DNA of 28,205 bases from Thermoplasmatota archaeon (lineage in GTDB: Archaea; Thermoplasmatota; Thermoplasmata; GCA-020350865; JAUVCJ01): assembly GCA_030595765.1 (NCBI GenBank), contig JAUVCJ010000004.1:1-28205 (forward strand). The letters are read 5' to 3'. The notes under the pieces were generated by a model. The model was given only the letters and a program-made list of their open reading frames with translations, searched no databases and was not told where the DNA came from. A program made the position numbers and the translations under genes. Positions 14,889-22,391 of this stretch are shown piece after piece (position 1 is the first letter of the stretch; each line of letters begins with the position of its first letter).

Positions 14889-16349
14889 TTATATCCCCTC
14901 TACTGGCAATGTTACCCTGAATGTGGTGCCTATGCCTAGCTCGCTCTGAACCTCGATGCTACCAGCATGAGACTCGATTATTGCGTAGCTGATGGACAGC
15001 CCAAGCCCGGTTCCCTGACCGGTCTTTTTGGTGGTGAAGAAAGGGTCGAACAATAAGGGCAATGAGCTCTCTGGTATGCCCGTACCACTATCTCTCACCT
15101 CGATAATAAGGGTATTATTGCTCTTTAATCTTGTGCAAATCCAAAGCTTTCCGCCTTTTTCCATGGCGTCCAGCGCATTGGCCATGAGGTTCATGAATGC
15201 CTGCTGCAGCCGGTCTGGGTCTCCCACCAGCTCCGGAATGCCCGCTGAAAGGTCCATCTTGACCTCAAACTTGTCCATGTTGCGCAGATCACGAATAAGC
15301 TCCAGTGAATGCTTCAATACCCAATTAATGTCAACAAGTGTCTCGATGGACTCAGACCTGCGAGAGAACTCCAGCAGGCTCTGGGTGATCCTCGCGATCG
15401 CCTCGATCTGGTCTTTTAGAGTTTGAAGTTTCCTATGCGAAAAATCATCACTAGCCCTTTCCTTGAGCTTGTCGGTAATTATGGCCATGCTGGTCAAAGG
15501 TGTATTTATTTCGTGGGCAACACCAGCTGCTAGAACTCCGATAGATGCAAGACGCTCGGTATGGAAAAGCTGCCTTTCAAGTTCCACCCTGTCCTGAAGG
15601 TTCTCGCAGAAACACAGCATGCGCTCGACCCTCCCACTTTTCCCGTCTTTGCCAGCTCTCTTACCCTTCCCATCTTTGCCATCCTTACCAGTCGTTCCAC
15701 TCTTCCCACCGCTGCCAATTCTTGCTTCTCTTCCATCTTTTCCATTCTTTTCTTTCTTCTCTTCCTTTGTACGTATCGGTACACAGGTCCAGTTCACTCT
15801 GGTCTTTGACCGGCCATCGGCAGCCATGATGACAAGATTTGAATAGGTATGCGCAGAGGTGGAATGATACGATTCGCCTATCTTCCTGTCAAGACCAGAC
15901 TCGATTATCTGGGGGAGCTTGAGTATTCCCATTCCCTCATGGAAGTCCTTCAGGCCTAGTATGGTCTGCATGGTGGCGTTGATGGTAGTCAGGCGCCTGG
16001 AAGCATCCAATGATAATACTCCAAAGGGAGCGTTCTGTATCAGCTCATCATTGATACCTTGAAGGGTCTGCAAAGCCTTGGTTTTACTCCTCAACGACAT
16101 ACCATGGTGGGCAAGACGCTTTTCAATGGAGAACACGCCATAGAGCAACAAAGAAAACACAATGAAGGATATGCTAGCAGCAGCCATGTTGGCAATTAAG
16201 GAATGATCTCTTAATCCTGTGTATTCTAATACATGTCCGATAAGATCAAGGACCAGGAATATCAGCGCAAATATGAAAAAAAAGGATAGGCTCCTCCTTT
16301 TTTTACCACCAGGGTTAGGCTTGAGGCTTTTCCAGGTCATATCAACCAT
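14889..16349 (-). CDS. Membrane PAS histidine kinase with a Gly-rich collagen-like insertion
   Basis: 486 residues from the ATG at 16349; an in-frame TTG lies one codon upstream and another ATG at 16340. Two membrane helices (about 21-45 and 53-76) are followed by a coil and a PAS domain (about 92-255). The PAS domain is interrupted between its last two strands (after NWTCVPIRT) by about 48 residues rich in Gly and Lys, with GKDGKDGKG-type triplets. The catalytic core is complete: H-box with H279 (GVAHEINTPL), N-box (FMNLMANALDAM), G1 (VRDSGTGIPE), F-box (DPFFTTKKT) and G2 (GQGTGLGLS). It should autophosphorylate on H279 and pass the phosphate to D51 of the adjacent regulator. With almost no extracellular loop, the signal is probably sensed in the membrane or by the PAS domain. 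Confidence 0.9.
   Translation of the reverse strand: MVDMTWKSLKPNPGGKKRRSLSFFFIFALIFLVLDLIGHVLEYTGLRDHSLIANMAAASISFIVFSLLLYGVFSIEKRLAHHGMSLRSKTKALQTLQGINDELIQNAPFGVLSLDASRRLTTINATMQTILGLKDFHEGMGILKLPQIIESGLDRKIGESYHSTSAHTYSNLVIMAADGRSKTRVNWTCVPIRTKEEKKEKNGKDGREARIGSGGKSGTTGKDGKDGKGKRAGKDGKSGRVERMLCFCENLQDRVELERQLFHTERLASIGVLAAGVAHEINTPLTSMAIITDKLKERASDDFSHRKLQTLKDQIEAIARITQSLLEFSRRSESIETLVDINWVLKHSLELIRDLRNMDKFEVKMDLSAGIPELVGDPDRLQQAFMNLMANALDAMEKGGKLWICTRLKSNNTLIIEVRDSGTGIPESSLPLLFDPFFTTKKTGQGTGLGLSISYAIIESHAGSIEVQSELGIGTTFRVTLPVEGI
15629..15770 (-). repeat. Low-complexity Gly-Lys triplet segment inside the kinase PAS domain
   Basis: On the plus strand this is a strongly pyrimidine-biased tract with recurring 9-bp units such as CCATCTTTG and CCATCCTTA. 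On the coding strand it encodes Gly-Lys-Asp, Gly-Lys-Ser and Gly-Thr-Thr type triplets after a Lys-Glu-rich lead (EEKKEKNGKDG). It sits in a loop of the PAS fold, so it may have grown by replication slippage without breaking the domain. Confidence 0.7.
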
Positions 16350-16559
16350 CAATGGCTACTACGAGGTATAATCCTTGCTGTTGGCAAGGAAAAGGCTATT
16401 CTCAAGGATATCGCTGTTGCCAAGTACAAGCGATTCGAGGCCAAAGTTCTTGCCAAGTGTAAAGGCTGTTACCAAGTGTAAACTGCTACTAGAGGTATGC
16501 AGTTATAGAATCAAATGTTGCCAAAGGTTAAATATCCAAAAGAATGTTTAGTTGATTGC
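16350..16559. promoter_or_regulatory. Repeat-rich divergent intergenic region
   Basis: This 210-bp region separates the leftward kinase from the rightward small membrane protein. It has five imperfect copies of a GCTGTTGCCAAGTGTAAA-like unit at 16377-16395 (TTGGCAAGG variant), 16413-16431, 16446-16464, 16465-16483 and 16515-16532. The third and fourth are directly abutting 19-bp units. A second pair, GCTACTACGAGGTAT (16355-16369) and GCTACTAGAGGTAT (16485-16498), brackets the central copies. A TATA-like TTAAATAT lies at 16528-16535, about 28 nt before ATG 16560. Repeated sites in a divergent promoter region suggest operators, but no regulator can be named. Confidence 0.5.
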
Positions 16560-16784
16560 ATGGCTGACAAGGACAAGAACGAAGATGTCGTTGAGGTTGA
16601 GGCTGCAAACGATTTGAGCGAGCCTACCCAGGTCACCGCCCAGAAGATGTTACGCACCTTCACCTCTCCTGATGCCATGAGGGAAGCCATGAAGGATGAC
16701 ACCATGGAACCTCATCTTCATATGGCTATGATCCTAATGTTGGTATTTGTACTGGCCATCGTCATAGGCATCATCGGATTGTAG
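16560..16784 (+). CDS. Small tail-anchored membrane protein, unknown function
   Basis: 74 residues. Residues 1-53 are hydrophilic and rather acidic, and a single helix at the extreme C-terminus (about 54-74, MAMILMLVFVLAIVIGIIGL) gives tail-anchored topology. The ATG at 16560 is preferred over an in-frame ATG at 16515 because TTAAATAT at 16528-16535 is about 28 nt upstream, consistent with a leaderless transcript, and because the longer version would run through the TATA box. I do not recognise the family. It lacks features I would expect for Sec61-beta. It converges with purB, leaving only 19 bp between them. Confidence 0.65.
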   Translation: MADKDKNEDVVEVEAANDLSEPTQVTAQKMLRTFTSPDAMREAMKDDTMEPHLHMAMILMLVFVLAIVIGIIGL

Positions 16785-16803
16785 GTATTGGATTGCAGGA
16801 CTC

Positions 16804-18147
16804 TCATTTTCCCAGGTATTTCTCTACTGCATCATCCACAAGCTGAGTCGATAAGCCTAGGTAATTATCAGGGTCCAGTGCGGCATCCAGCTGGTCTGGG
16901 TTGAGAAGCTCGGATATACCGGGCTCGTCCAGAAGGGCCTGTCGGAAGTCGCTTTTGCCTGCTGATACCTTCATGGAGCATGATCTGACAAGTTCATGAG
17001 CCTCCTGCCTGCCCATCCCAAACTTGGTCAGCACCATCATCACCGGCTCGGCCATTATCAGTCCGCCTGAGGCTAGGAGGTTCCGTCTCATGTTATCTGG
17101 GTAGACCGCAAGGTTATCAATGACCCCAGCGAGCTTTACAAGTATGTCATCTGCCAGGACCAGAGAATGAGCCAGTGTGAAGCGCTCTGCGCTGGAGTTG
17201 CATAGGTCCCTTTCGTGCCAGAGTATGTTATTTTCCATTGTGGGTAGCAGAAAACCCCTGACAATTCTGGCGAGTCCGCAAACGTTCTCGGATGTTATGG
17301 GGTTGCGCTTGTGAGCCATTGTTGAGGAGCCTACCTGTTTGGCTGCATCAAAGGCCTCTGCGGCCTCCATTATTTCGGGTCTCTGAAGGTTGCGTATCTC
17401 TGTTCCAACCTTCTCAACTGTGGTGGATATGTTGGCCATTAGCCCAATAAGCTCGATGTATCTATCCCTTCCAACAAGCTGGGTGCAGGCCTCCACCTTG
17501 AACAGCCCCAAGTCCTTCATTACAATATCCTGGATCTGGAGGGCCTTACCATCCAGGGAGGCGCCGGTGCCGACCGCACCAAGCATCTTGCCCACACAGA
17601 AACGTTCCCTGCCCTGGGATAACCTCTCGATGTGCCTTTGGAACTCAAGAGCATAGACCGCCATCTTCAGGCCAAAGGTCAAAGGCACTGCGAACTGGCC
17701 ATGGGTCCTACCGACCATCACGGTATCTCGATGCTTTTTGGCCTTTTCAAGCAGAGAGTCCCTAAGGCCAGCAAGAGATGCCCGGATAATTTCACTTGCA
17801 GCCATGAGCTGGAGGCCGTTGGCAGTGTCGATAATGTCATTGGAAGTGGCTCCAAGATGAATGTACTTGCCTGATTCCCCGCACTGCTCCGACATTGCCT
17901 TGACCAGAGCCATGATATCGTGGCGTATCTCGTTCTCTATCTGCTCAACTCTCTGCACCGTTACCGTGCTTGTATTGGCATTATCCGATATCACCTGGGC
18001 AGCATCTGTTGGAATATTGCCTAGGGTTGCATGGGCTCTTGCAAGAGCGGCCTCGACATCCAGTAGACACTGAAGCCTGTTCTCTTCAGAAAAGACACGC
18101 TTCATCCGTTCCTGACCATACCTGTAATCCAAGGGGCAAACATTCAC
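16804..18147 (-). CDS. purB: Adenylosuccinate lyase
   Basis: 447 residues, the usual length for the short PurB form. It cleaves SAICAR to AICAR plus fumarate and adenylosuccinate to AMP plus fumarate in purine synthesis. It starts with the typical CPLDYRYG. Visible motifs are GATSND (99-104), GRTHGQ with H149, and the signature GSSTMAHKRNP (273-283), which carries the catalytic serine loop. The start is GTG at 18147, preceded by GGTGTG as a possible ribosome site. A TATA-like stretch (TTAAAAA on the minus strand, near 18203-18211) lies about 60 nt upstream. Nothing about the protein is unusual. Confidence 0.96.
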   Translation of the reverse strand: MNVCPLDYRYGQERMKRVFSEENRLQCLLDVEAALARAHATLGNIPTDAAQVISDNANTSTVTVQRVEQIENEIRHDIMALVKAMSEQCGESGKYIHLGATSNDIIDTANGLQLMAASEIIRASLAGLRDSLLEKAKKHRDTVMVGRTHGQFAVPLTFGLKMAVYALEFQRHIERLSQGRERFCVGKMLGAVGTGASLDGKALQIQDIVMKDLGLFKVEACTQLVGRDRYIELIGLMANISTTVEKVGTEIRNLQRPEIMEAAEAFDAAKQVGSSTMAHKRNPITSENVCGLARIVRGFLLPTMENNILWHERDLCNSSAERFTLAHSLVLADDILVKLAGVIDNLAVYPDNMRRNLLASGGLIMAEPVMMVLTKFGMGRQEAHELVRSCSMKVSAGKSDFRQALLDEPGISELLNPDQLDAALDPDNYLGLSTQLVDDAVEKYLGK

Positions 18148-18344
18148 TTTTCACACCAATTCCCCAGAATGCGTTGAGCTACTTCAAGTTTATCGATTAC
18201 AGGTTTTTAATTACGACCAAATAGACCCAATAAAGAGCTATTCTCCGGTGGTGACCATTCATGAACAGCCCAAATGCTTCCTATTGATGGCAGAACATAA
18301 GCCAATATCAGTAAAACAAGGTCTCAAAGGAATTCTCAAAAGCA

Positions 18345-19361
18345 TTAGAGATCCCAGTGCTTCCGCTGGACAACCAGGCAGTTATCAATTTCCGAGTAAC
18401 CCCAGCCCTCGTCATTGTCCCAGATATCATTGTACTGCATATGGAGCTTCTTCCCGACCATCAGGCTAGCCACCCCTGCTATCACCTCTGAAAGAGCGTT
18501 CAGATGATAGCCACCTTCGAGAGCGAATGTTATCCTGCTATTACAGATATCTCTGGCCAACTCCAGAATGTTGGCGCACATCTTGAGGTAGCCAAGACTG
18601 CTCATGGTCAGAGATGATATCTCATCCTTGTAATGGGCATCCACTCCAAGGGAGACAAGTATCGCATCCGGTTCGAATTGCCTGAGTATTGGCATAAGCA
18701 ATTCTCGATATGCAAGGTGGTAGGTCTCATCACCACAGCGCTGAGAAAGTGGAATATTCAGGGTAAAACCCTCTCCTTCATCGACCCCGGTCTGGGTAAG
18801 GGGTCCTGTCCCTGGAAAGATGCCCCACTCGTGAATGGAGCAGTATAGAACAGATGGGTCGGCCAGAAATATATCCTCGGTGCCGTTCCCATGATGTACA
18901 TCCAGGTCAACTATCGCAATTTTTTTCAGACCCATCTTTTTCTGAAGATGCCTGGCAGCCACTCCGACATTGTTGAAGTAGCAGAACCCGCCTCCAAAAT
19001 CTTTTCCGGCATGATGACCCGGAGGCCTCGTAAGGGCTAGAGTTGGTTTGTTCTGATGCGCTGCGAACTCGGCGGCTTTGGTAACGCCGCTGGCCGAGAG
19101 AAGCGATAACGGGTAGGTATTGGAATTGATGATGCTGTTGGCATCGAGATAACCCTCACCAAAGTCTCTAATGGTCTCGATGTAGGCCTGGGTATGGGTG
19201 CTGATAAGCTCCTCGATGGTGCTGGGATCCTGCACCTCCAAGAAATCAGAAAGACCCTCCTTCTCAAGCTTGTTCATGATGTATTCCAGTCGTTCTGGAC
19301 ACTCTGGATGGCCTGCCCATTGCTTGTGCAGGAGGTAATCAGGGTGAAACAGTATGGTCAT
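18345..19361 (-). CDS. Histone-deacetylase-family (AcuC-like) metal-dependent amidohydrolase
   Basis: 338 residues from ATG 19361. All the family motifs are visible: RPPGHHA with the His pair H116-H117, GFCYFNNVGVA, DLDVHHGNGTED with zinc ligands D154 and H156, third ligand D241 in SLGVDAHYKDE, and the EGGYH tyrosine Y285. The frame is open 94 codons further upstream, but ATATATAAT at 19382-19390 sits about 25 nt before ATG 19361, where homology also begins, so this is a leaderless gene and the extension is not coding. Archaeal members remove acyl groups from lysines or small amines; the substrate here cannot be told. It lies about 200 bp downstream of, and on the same strand as, purB's promoter region, and is divergent from the first KaiC-like gene. 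Confidence 0.93.
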   Translation of the reverse strand: MTILFHPDYLLHKQWAGHPECPERLEYIMNKLEKEGLSDFLEVQDPSTIEELISTHTQAYIETIRDFGEGYLDANSIINSNTYPLSLLSASGVTKAAEFAAHQNKPTLALTRPPGHHAGKDFGGGFCYFNNVGVAARHLQKKMGLKKIAIVDLDVHHGNGTEDIFLADPSVLYCSIHEWGIFPGTGPLTQTGVDEGEGFTLNIPLSQRCGDETYHLAYRELLMPILRQFEPDAILVSLGVDAHYKDEISSLTMSSLGYLKMCANILELARDICNSRITFALEGGYHLNALSEVIAGVASLMVGKKLHMQYNDIWDNDEGWGYSEIDNCLVVQRKHWDL

Positions 19362-19642
19362 GCTGGGCGCAATTATGGGCGATATATAATTAAGCCTTTG
19401 CAAAAAACCGATTGACTTCCCCTCTTTTTTGGAATGAAGAATATTTTTTGGGATTAAAAATTTGGAATTAAGGCATTTCTGAATGTAAACTATGTGAAAC
19501 CCAAAATCCCGGGCTACACTTTGCTTGCCTGCACTGCTTGCCTCCATCTTTGTTCTTGTCATTGTCAATGAAGTGCGATAGGTTTTTATTGGCCAATGGG
19601 TATTGTAAAAGTAACCTGCTCGGAAGGCTAGGTAAGAGTTCA
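19362..19642. promoter_or_regulatory. Divergent promoter region between the deacetylase homologue and the first KaiC-like gene
   Basis: 281 bp without a gene. The leftward TATA box is at 19382-19390. TTGGAAT or TTGGGAT recurs at 19429-19435, 19448-19454 and 19462-19468 inside an AT-rich stretch. TGCTTGCCT occurs twice, at 19522-19530 and 19535-19543. GGTTTTTATT (19581-19590) and TATTGTAAAA (19601-19610) are candidate rightward TATA boxes for the gene at 19643. Regulation by these repeats is inference only. Confidence 0.45.
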
Positions 19643-20362
19643 ATGACAGTAAGAGAGCGTATCCAGACCTATGTCAGAGGCTTTGACGACAAACTCTACG
19701 GCGGCATACCAAAGAACAGTGTGGTACTGGTTGTTGGTGAGCCAGGCACAATGAAATCATCGCTATGCTCCTACATATTGTATCAGAACGCAAGGCAGGC
19801 AAAGAAGCGTGGGGTATACTTCACCTTCGAACAGGGCAGGGAGTCATTGACGAACCATCTTTACGATATGGGCATAGACTTCTCAGAGTATGAGGAGTAC
19901 CTGAGCATCGTGGATCTCTCTCTCATCAGGAAGAATACAGAAAAACTGGGTCAACACACATGGATAGATATTTTCAAGATGTATGCCAGAAACCTTCAGC
20001 AGAACATGGCCTATGACATAATGGTGCTGGACTCATTACCAGTTTTGGAGATGCTAGCACGCTTTCAGGATCCACGTAATGACCTGTTCCACCTCTTCGA
20101 GTGGTTAAAAGAACTGGGTCTTACAACCTTTGTGATATCCGAGATGCAGCAATCCACCTCCCCTTTCGGCATGAACGGCGAGGACTTTCTTGCAGATGGG
20201 CTTATACATGTCAAGATGGAGAGGGTCGACGACGTCAACATACAGCGAAGGATAAGATGTGTCAAGATGCGTGGCACCAATCACAGCCCACACTTCCATA
20301 CCCTGCTCTTTAGCGAGGGGGAGTTCCAGGCCACCAGAGTAATATCGGACAAGGATTTCTAG
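19643..20362 (+). CDS. KaiC-like RecA-fold ATPase, paralogue 1
   Basis: 239 residues from ATG 19643. An upstream ATG at 19538 is in frame, but the paralogues align from about residue 6 (RIQTYVRGFDDKLYGGIPKN), so the shorter form is chosen. The P-loop is GEPGTMKS (32-39), with M37 replacing the usual glycine before K38. FTFEQGRES follows at the position of the KaiC catalytic glutamate, and IMVLDSLPVL is the Walker B strand. The C-terminus carries HVKMERVDDVNIQRRIRCVK and EFQATRV, conserved in all three copies. Single-domain KaiC-like ATPases are widespread in archaea and are linked to signalling and motility regulation; no specific role can be assigned. Confidence 0.85.
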   Translation: MTVRERIQTYVRGFDDKLYGGIPKNSVVLVVGEPGTMKSSLCSYILYQNARQAKKRGVYFTFEQGRESLTNHLYDMGIDFSEYEEYLSIVDLSLIRKNTEKLGQHTWIDIFKMYARNLQQNMAYDIMVLDSLPVLEMLARFQDPRNDLFHLFEWLKELGLTTFVISEMQQSTSPFGMNGEDFLADGLIHVKMERVDDVNIQRRIRCVKMRGTNHSPHFHTLLFSEGEFQATRVISDKDF

Positions 20363-20388
20363 AACGGAAAACACCGATTAGAAACACC

Positions 20389-20395
20389 TATAAAT
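20389..20395 (+). promoter_or_regulatory. TATA box of KaiC-like paralogue 2
   Basis: TATAAAT lies about 26 nt upstream of ATG 20418, which would make the second KaiC-like gene leaderless and separately transcribed from the first. Confidence 0.6.
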
Positions 20396-20417
20396 GCATA
20401 TTGCATACCATTCCTTA

Positions 20418-21137
20418 ATGAGCGATACTGAGGAGATAATCCGGATTCCTACCTTCATAATGGGCTTTGACCAGGAAATGGAAGGCGGTATTCCAAAGGA
20501 TAGCATTGTGCTGGTCACAGGCGCTCCTGGAACAATGAAGAGCTCCATCGCCTTCTCATGCCTCTACTGGAACGCCATCCGTTATGGTAGAAAAGGCATA
20601 TACTTCACACTGGAACAGAGCCGGGACAATCTTCTGCAGCATATCAACCACCTGGGGTTGGACTTCTCCAAGGTCAAGCGACATATCAGCATAGTTGATC
20701 TGGGATTTATCAGAAAGAACAGCCCGCTGGCAGAGACAGATGCGCCGCTTCTGGAGATATTCAAGACATATGCCCAGAACCTAAAATCCAGCATGGATTT
20801 CGACCTGCTGGTCATGGACTCTCTTCCTGTGCTGAATCTTATGACCGACCTTTTCAAGGAGAGACGAGCACTATTCGAGCTGCTGGAGTGGCTAAGAGAG
20901 CTTGAGGTCACATCGTTTCTGATATCCGAATCGCCTCCTGAGCGAGAGGAGGTCAATCCCGAAGATTTCCTGGCAGACGGCATCATACACGTCAAGATGG
21001 CAAGGGTTCAGGATGTGAACATCCAGCGCAGGATCAGAATTGAAAAGATGAGGGCAACCAGACACAGCCCACACTACTTCACATTGCTATTTCAGGACGG
21101 AGAGTTCCAGGCCACCAGGATAATAATCGACGGATGA
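20418..21137 (+). CDS. KaiC-like RecA-fold ATPase, paralogue 2
   Basis: 239 residues from ATG 20418, fixed by the TATA box 26 nt upstream; an in-frame ATG at 20394 overlaps that TATA box. The P-loop is GAPGTMKS (35-42), again with Met before the lysine. FTLEQSRDN is the catalytic-glutamate strand and LLVMDSLPVL is Walker B. It is the most divergent copy at the C-terminus: HVKMARVQDVNIQRRIRIEK replaces HVKMERVDDVNIQRRIRCVK. It sits 55 bp after paralogue 1. Like its neighbours it may form a hexameric ATPase that acts on a protein partner; this is a family-level expectation. Confidence 0.85.
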   Translation: MSDTEEIIRIPTFIMGFDQEMEGGIPKDSIVLVTGAPGTMKSSIAFSCLYWNAIRYGRKGIYFTLEQSRDNLLQHINHLGLDFSKVKRHISIVDLGFIRKNSPLAETDAPLLEIFKTYAQNLKSSMDFDLLVMDSLPVLNLMTDLFKERRALFELLEWLRELEVTSFLISESPPEREEVNPEDFLADGIIHVKMARVQDVNIQRRIRIEKMRATRHSPHYFTLLFQDGEFQATRIIIDG

Positions 21138-21294
21138 GGTTGCTCTTAACCACGCTCAACCATAGTAAAGACCATAGTAAAGTCATCAGTAGCATAGGAC
21201 GATAATGCTGGAGCAAAGCAAGCCGTCAAAGAGAACGTTCCGAAAAGGAGCAAATGCAAAACATCACCAGGGGAGATATAAAGGAGGGATAAAG

Positions 21295-22020
21295 TTGGAA
21301 GAAGAACGAATCAAAAGCTACATCATCGGGTTCGACCAGGATCTGGGAGGAGGGATACCAAAAGGGCACGTGAGCCTGCTTTCGGGAACTCCCGGCACCA
21401 TGAAGTCAACAATTGGATACTCGATGCTCTATCACAATTGTGTAAAGAACAACCTTAAATGCCTATATCTCACAGTGGAGCAGAGCGGTGAGTCCTTGGC
21501 AGTCCAGATGAGAAAGCTTGGTTTCGACCCGTCTAACCTGCCTAAGGATACGTTCCACATAGTGGACATGGGTCTGGAGAGGGAAAGTTCGAAATATCAG
21601 ATAATCGAGGATGTTTCCATACCTTGGTTCGAGAGGTTGCAAAGAGTCATGTCAGTGATCCAGCGCTACAAGCCAGACCTGATGGTTTTGGACTCACTTT
21701 CCGGGTTGTATGCAATGGCAACTTCTGAGAACCTGCGCAACGAGATATACAGATTCTTTGCAGCGCTGCGGAACATCAAGCTCACGTCATTCCTTATTTC
21801 AGAGATGTCCCCTGACAAGTCCATCTACTCCGAGTTCGGCATCGAGGACTTCCTCTGCGATGGGATCATACACGTCAAGATGGAGAGGGTGGATGATGTT
21901 AACATCCAGCGAAGGATAAGATGTGTCAAGATGCGCGGAGCCAACCATAGACCGCACTTCTACTCTCTCATGTTCAGCAATGGAGAGTTCCAGGTCACGA
22001 AGGTGCTCAGCGAGGTTTGA
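21295..22020 (+). CDS. KaiC-like RecA-fold ATPase, paralogue 3
   Basis: 241 residues from TTG 21295. This start is chosen because AAGGAGGG lies at 21281-21288 with good spacing and the protein then aligns end to end with the other two copies; an in-frame ATG at 21205 would add 30 basic residues not seen in them. The P-loop is GTPGTMKS (31-38). LTVEQSGES and LMVLDSLSGL are the catalytic-glutamate and Walker B strands. The C-terminal block is almost the same as in paralogue 1, also at DNA level (17-bp and 29-bp exact matches). Unlike paralogue 2 it appears to use a ribosome-binding site. Confidence 0.83.
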   Translation: MEEERIKSYIIGFDQDLGGGIPKGHVSLLSGTPGTMKSTIGYSMLYHNCVKNNLKCLYLTVEQSGESLAVQMRKLGFDPSNLPKDTFHIVDMGLERESSKYQIIEDVSIPWFERLQRVMSVIQRYKPDLMVLDSLSGLYAMATSENLRNEIYRFFAALRNIKLTSFLISEMSPDKSIYSEFGIEDFLCDGIIHVKMERVDDVNIQRRIRCVKMRGANHRPHFYSLMFSNGEFQVTKVLSEV

Positions 22021-22391
22021 GCTCACAAGTATCATTTTGATATTTTGTCTGGCCTGGGCACTCCGGTGCTCATAGTAGCGGTAATGCCTGGATCAGGGAC
22101 ACTATCCAACGGATTCAGTATCTCTTCTCTTACTATCATCCCATCCTCGATGTGAAGGATGCGACTGGTAGATACTTGACTATAGCTCCATTTTTGCATC
22201 AAGTGTCCAGTATTTTGTTTGTAGCACCTAACCCGCGCAGTCTCCCTAAACCATTATCCATATTCACTCAAATAGTTTTGTGGTGGTAGAACTACAATCT
22301 CCAGTGATACCTGGCCGGGTTTGAACATGATGCCTGGCTTGGCTAAAAATAAACCAAAAGCTATATCTACGGCCTGTTCTATCAGCACATA
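22021..22391. other. 371-bp region without an intact gene
   Basis: Besides the ABC-ATPase remnant near its left end, the region holds no ORF I can support. The last 30 bases contain a TATA-like CTATAT (22361-22366) about 27 nt before ATG 22392, preceded by an A-rich BRE-like stretch. The rest (about 22180-22330) shows nothing recognisable. Confidence 0.5.
22032..22178 (-). pseudogene. Remnant of an ABC transporter ATPase C-terminus
   Basis: Read on the minus strand, this stretch gives STSRILHIEDGMIVREEI followed by about 28 more residues to a TGA at 22032-22034. RILHIEDGMIV is the usual closing strand and turn of MacB/LolD-type ABC ATPases. No Walker or signature motifs precede it, and the upstream sequence is not readable as the rest of the domain. 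It therefore looks like the tail of a deleted gene. The identification rests on one short motif. Confidence 0.45.

Noticed and set aside
16560..16784. Small membrane protein as Sec61-beta or SecG
   Set aside because: The single C-terminal helix fits in topology, but the sequence before the helix shows none of the conserved Sec61-beta residues I know, and the context gives no support.
18248..18469. 73-residue plus-strand ORF between purB and the deacetylase homologue
   Set aside because: More than half overlaps the 3' end of the deacetylase gene in antisense, and the translation is not recognisable.
19362..19643. 94-codon N-terminal extension of the deacetylase homologue
   Set aside because: Family homology starts at the internal ATG 19361, which has a TATA box about 25 nt upstream. 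The extension would run through that promoter and has no domain-like character.
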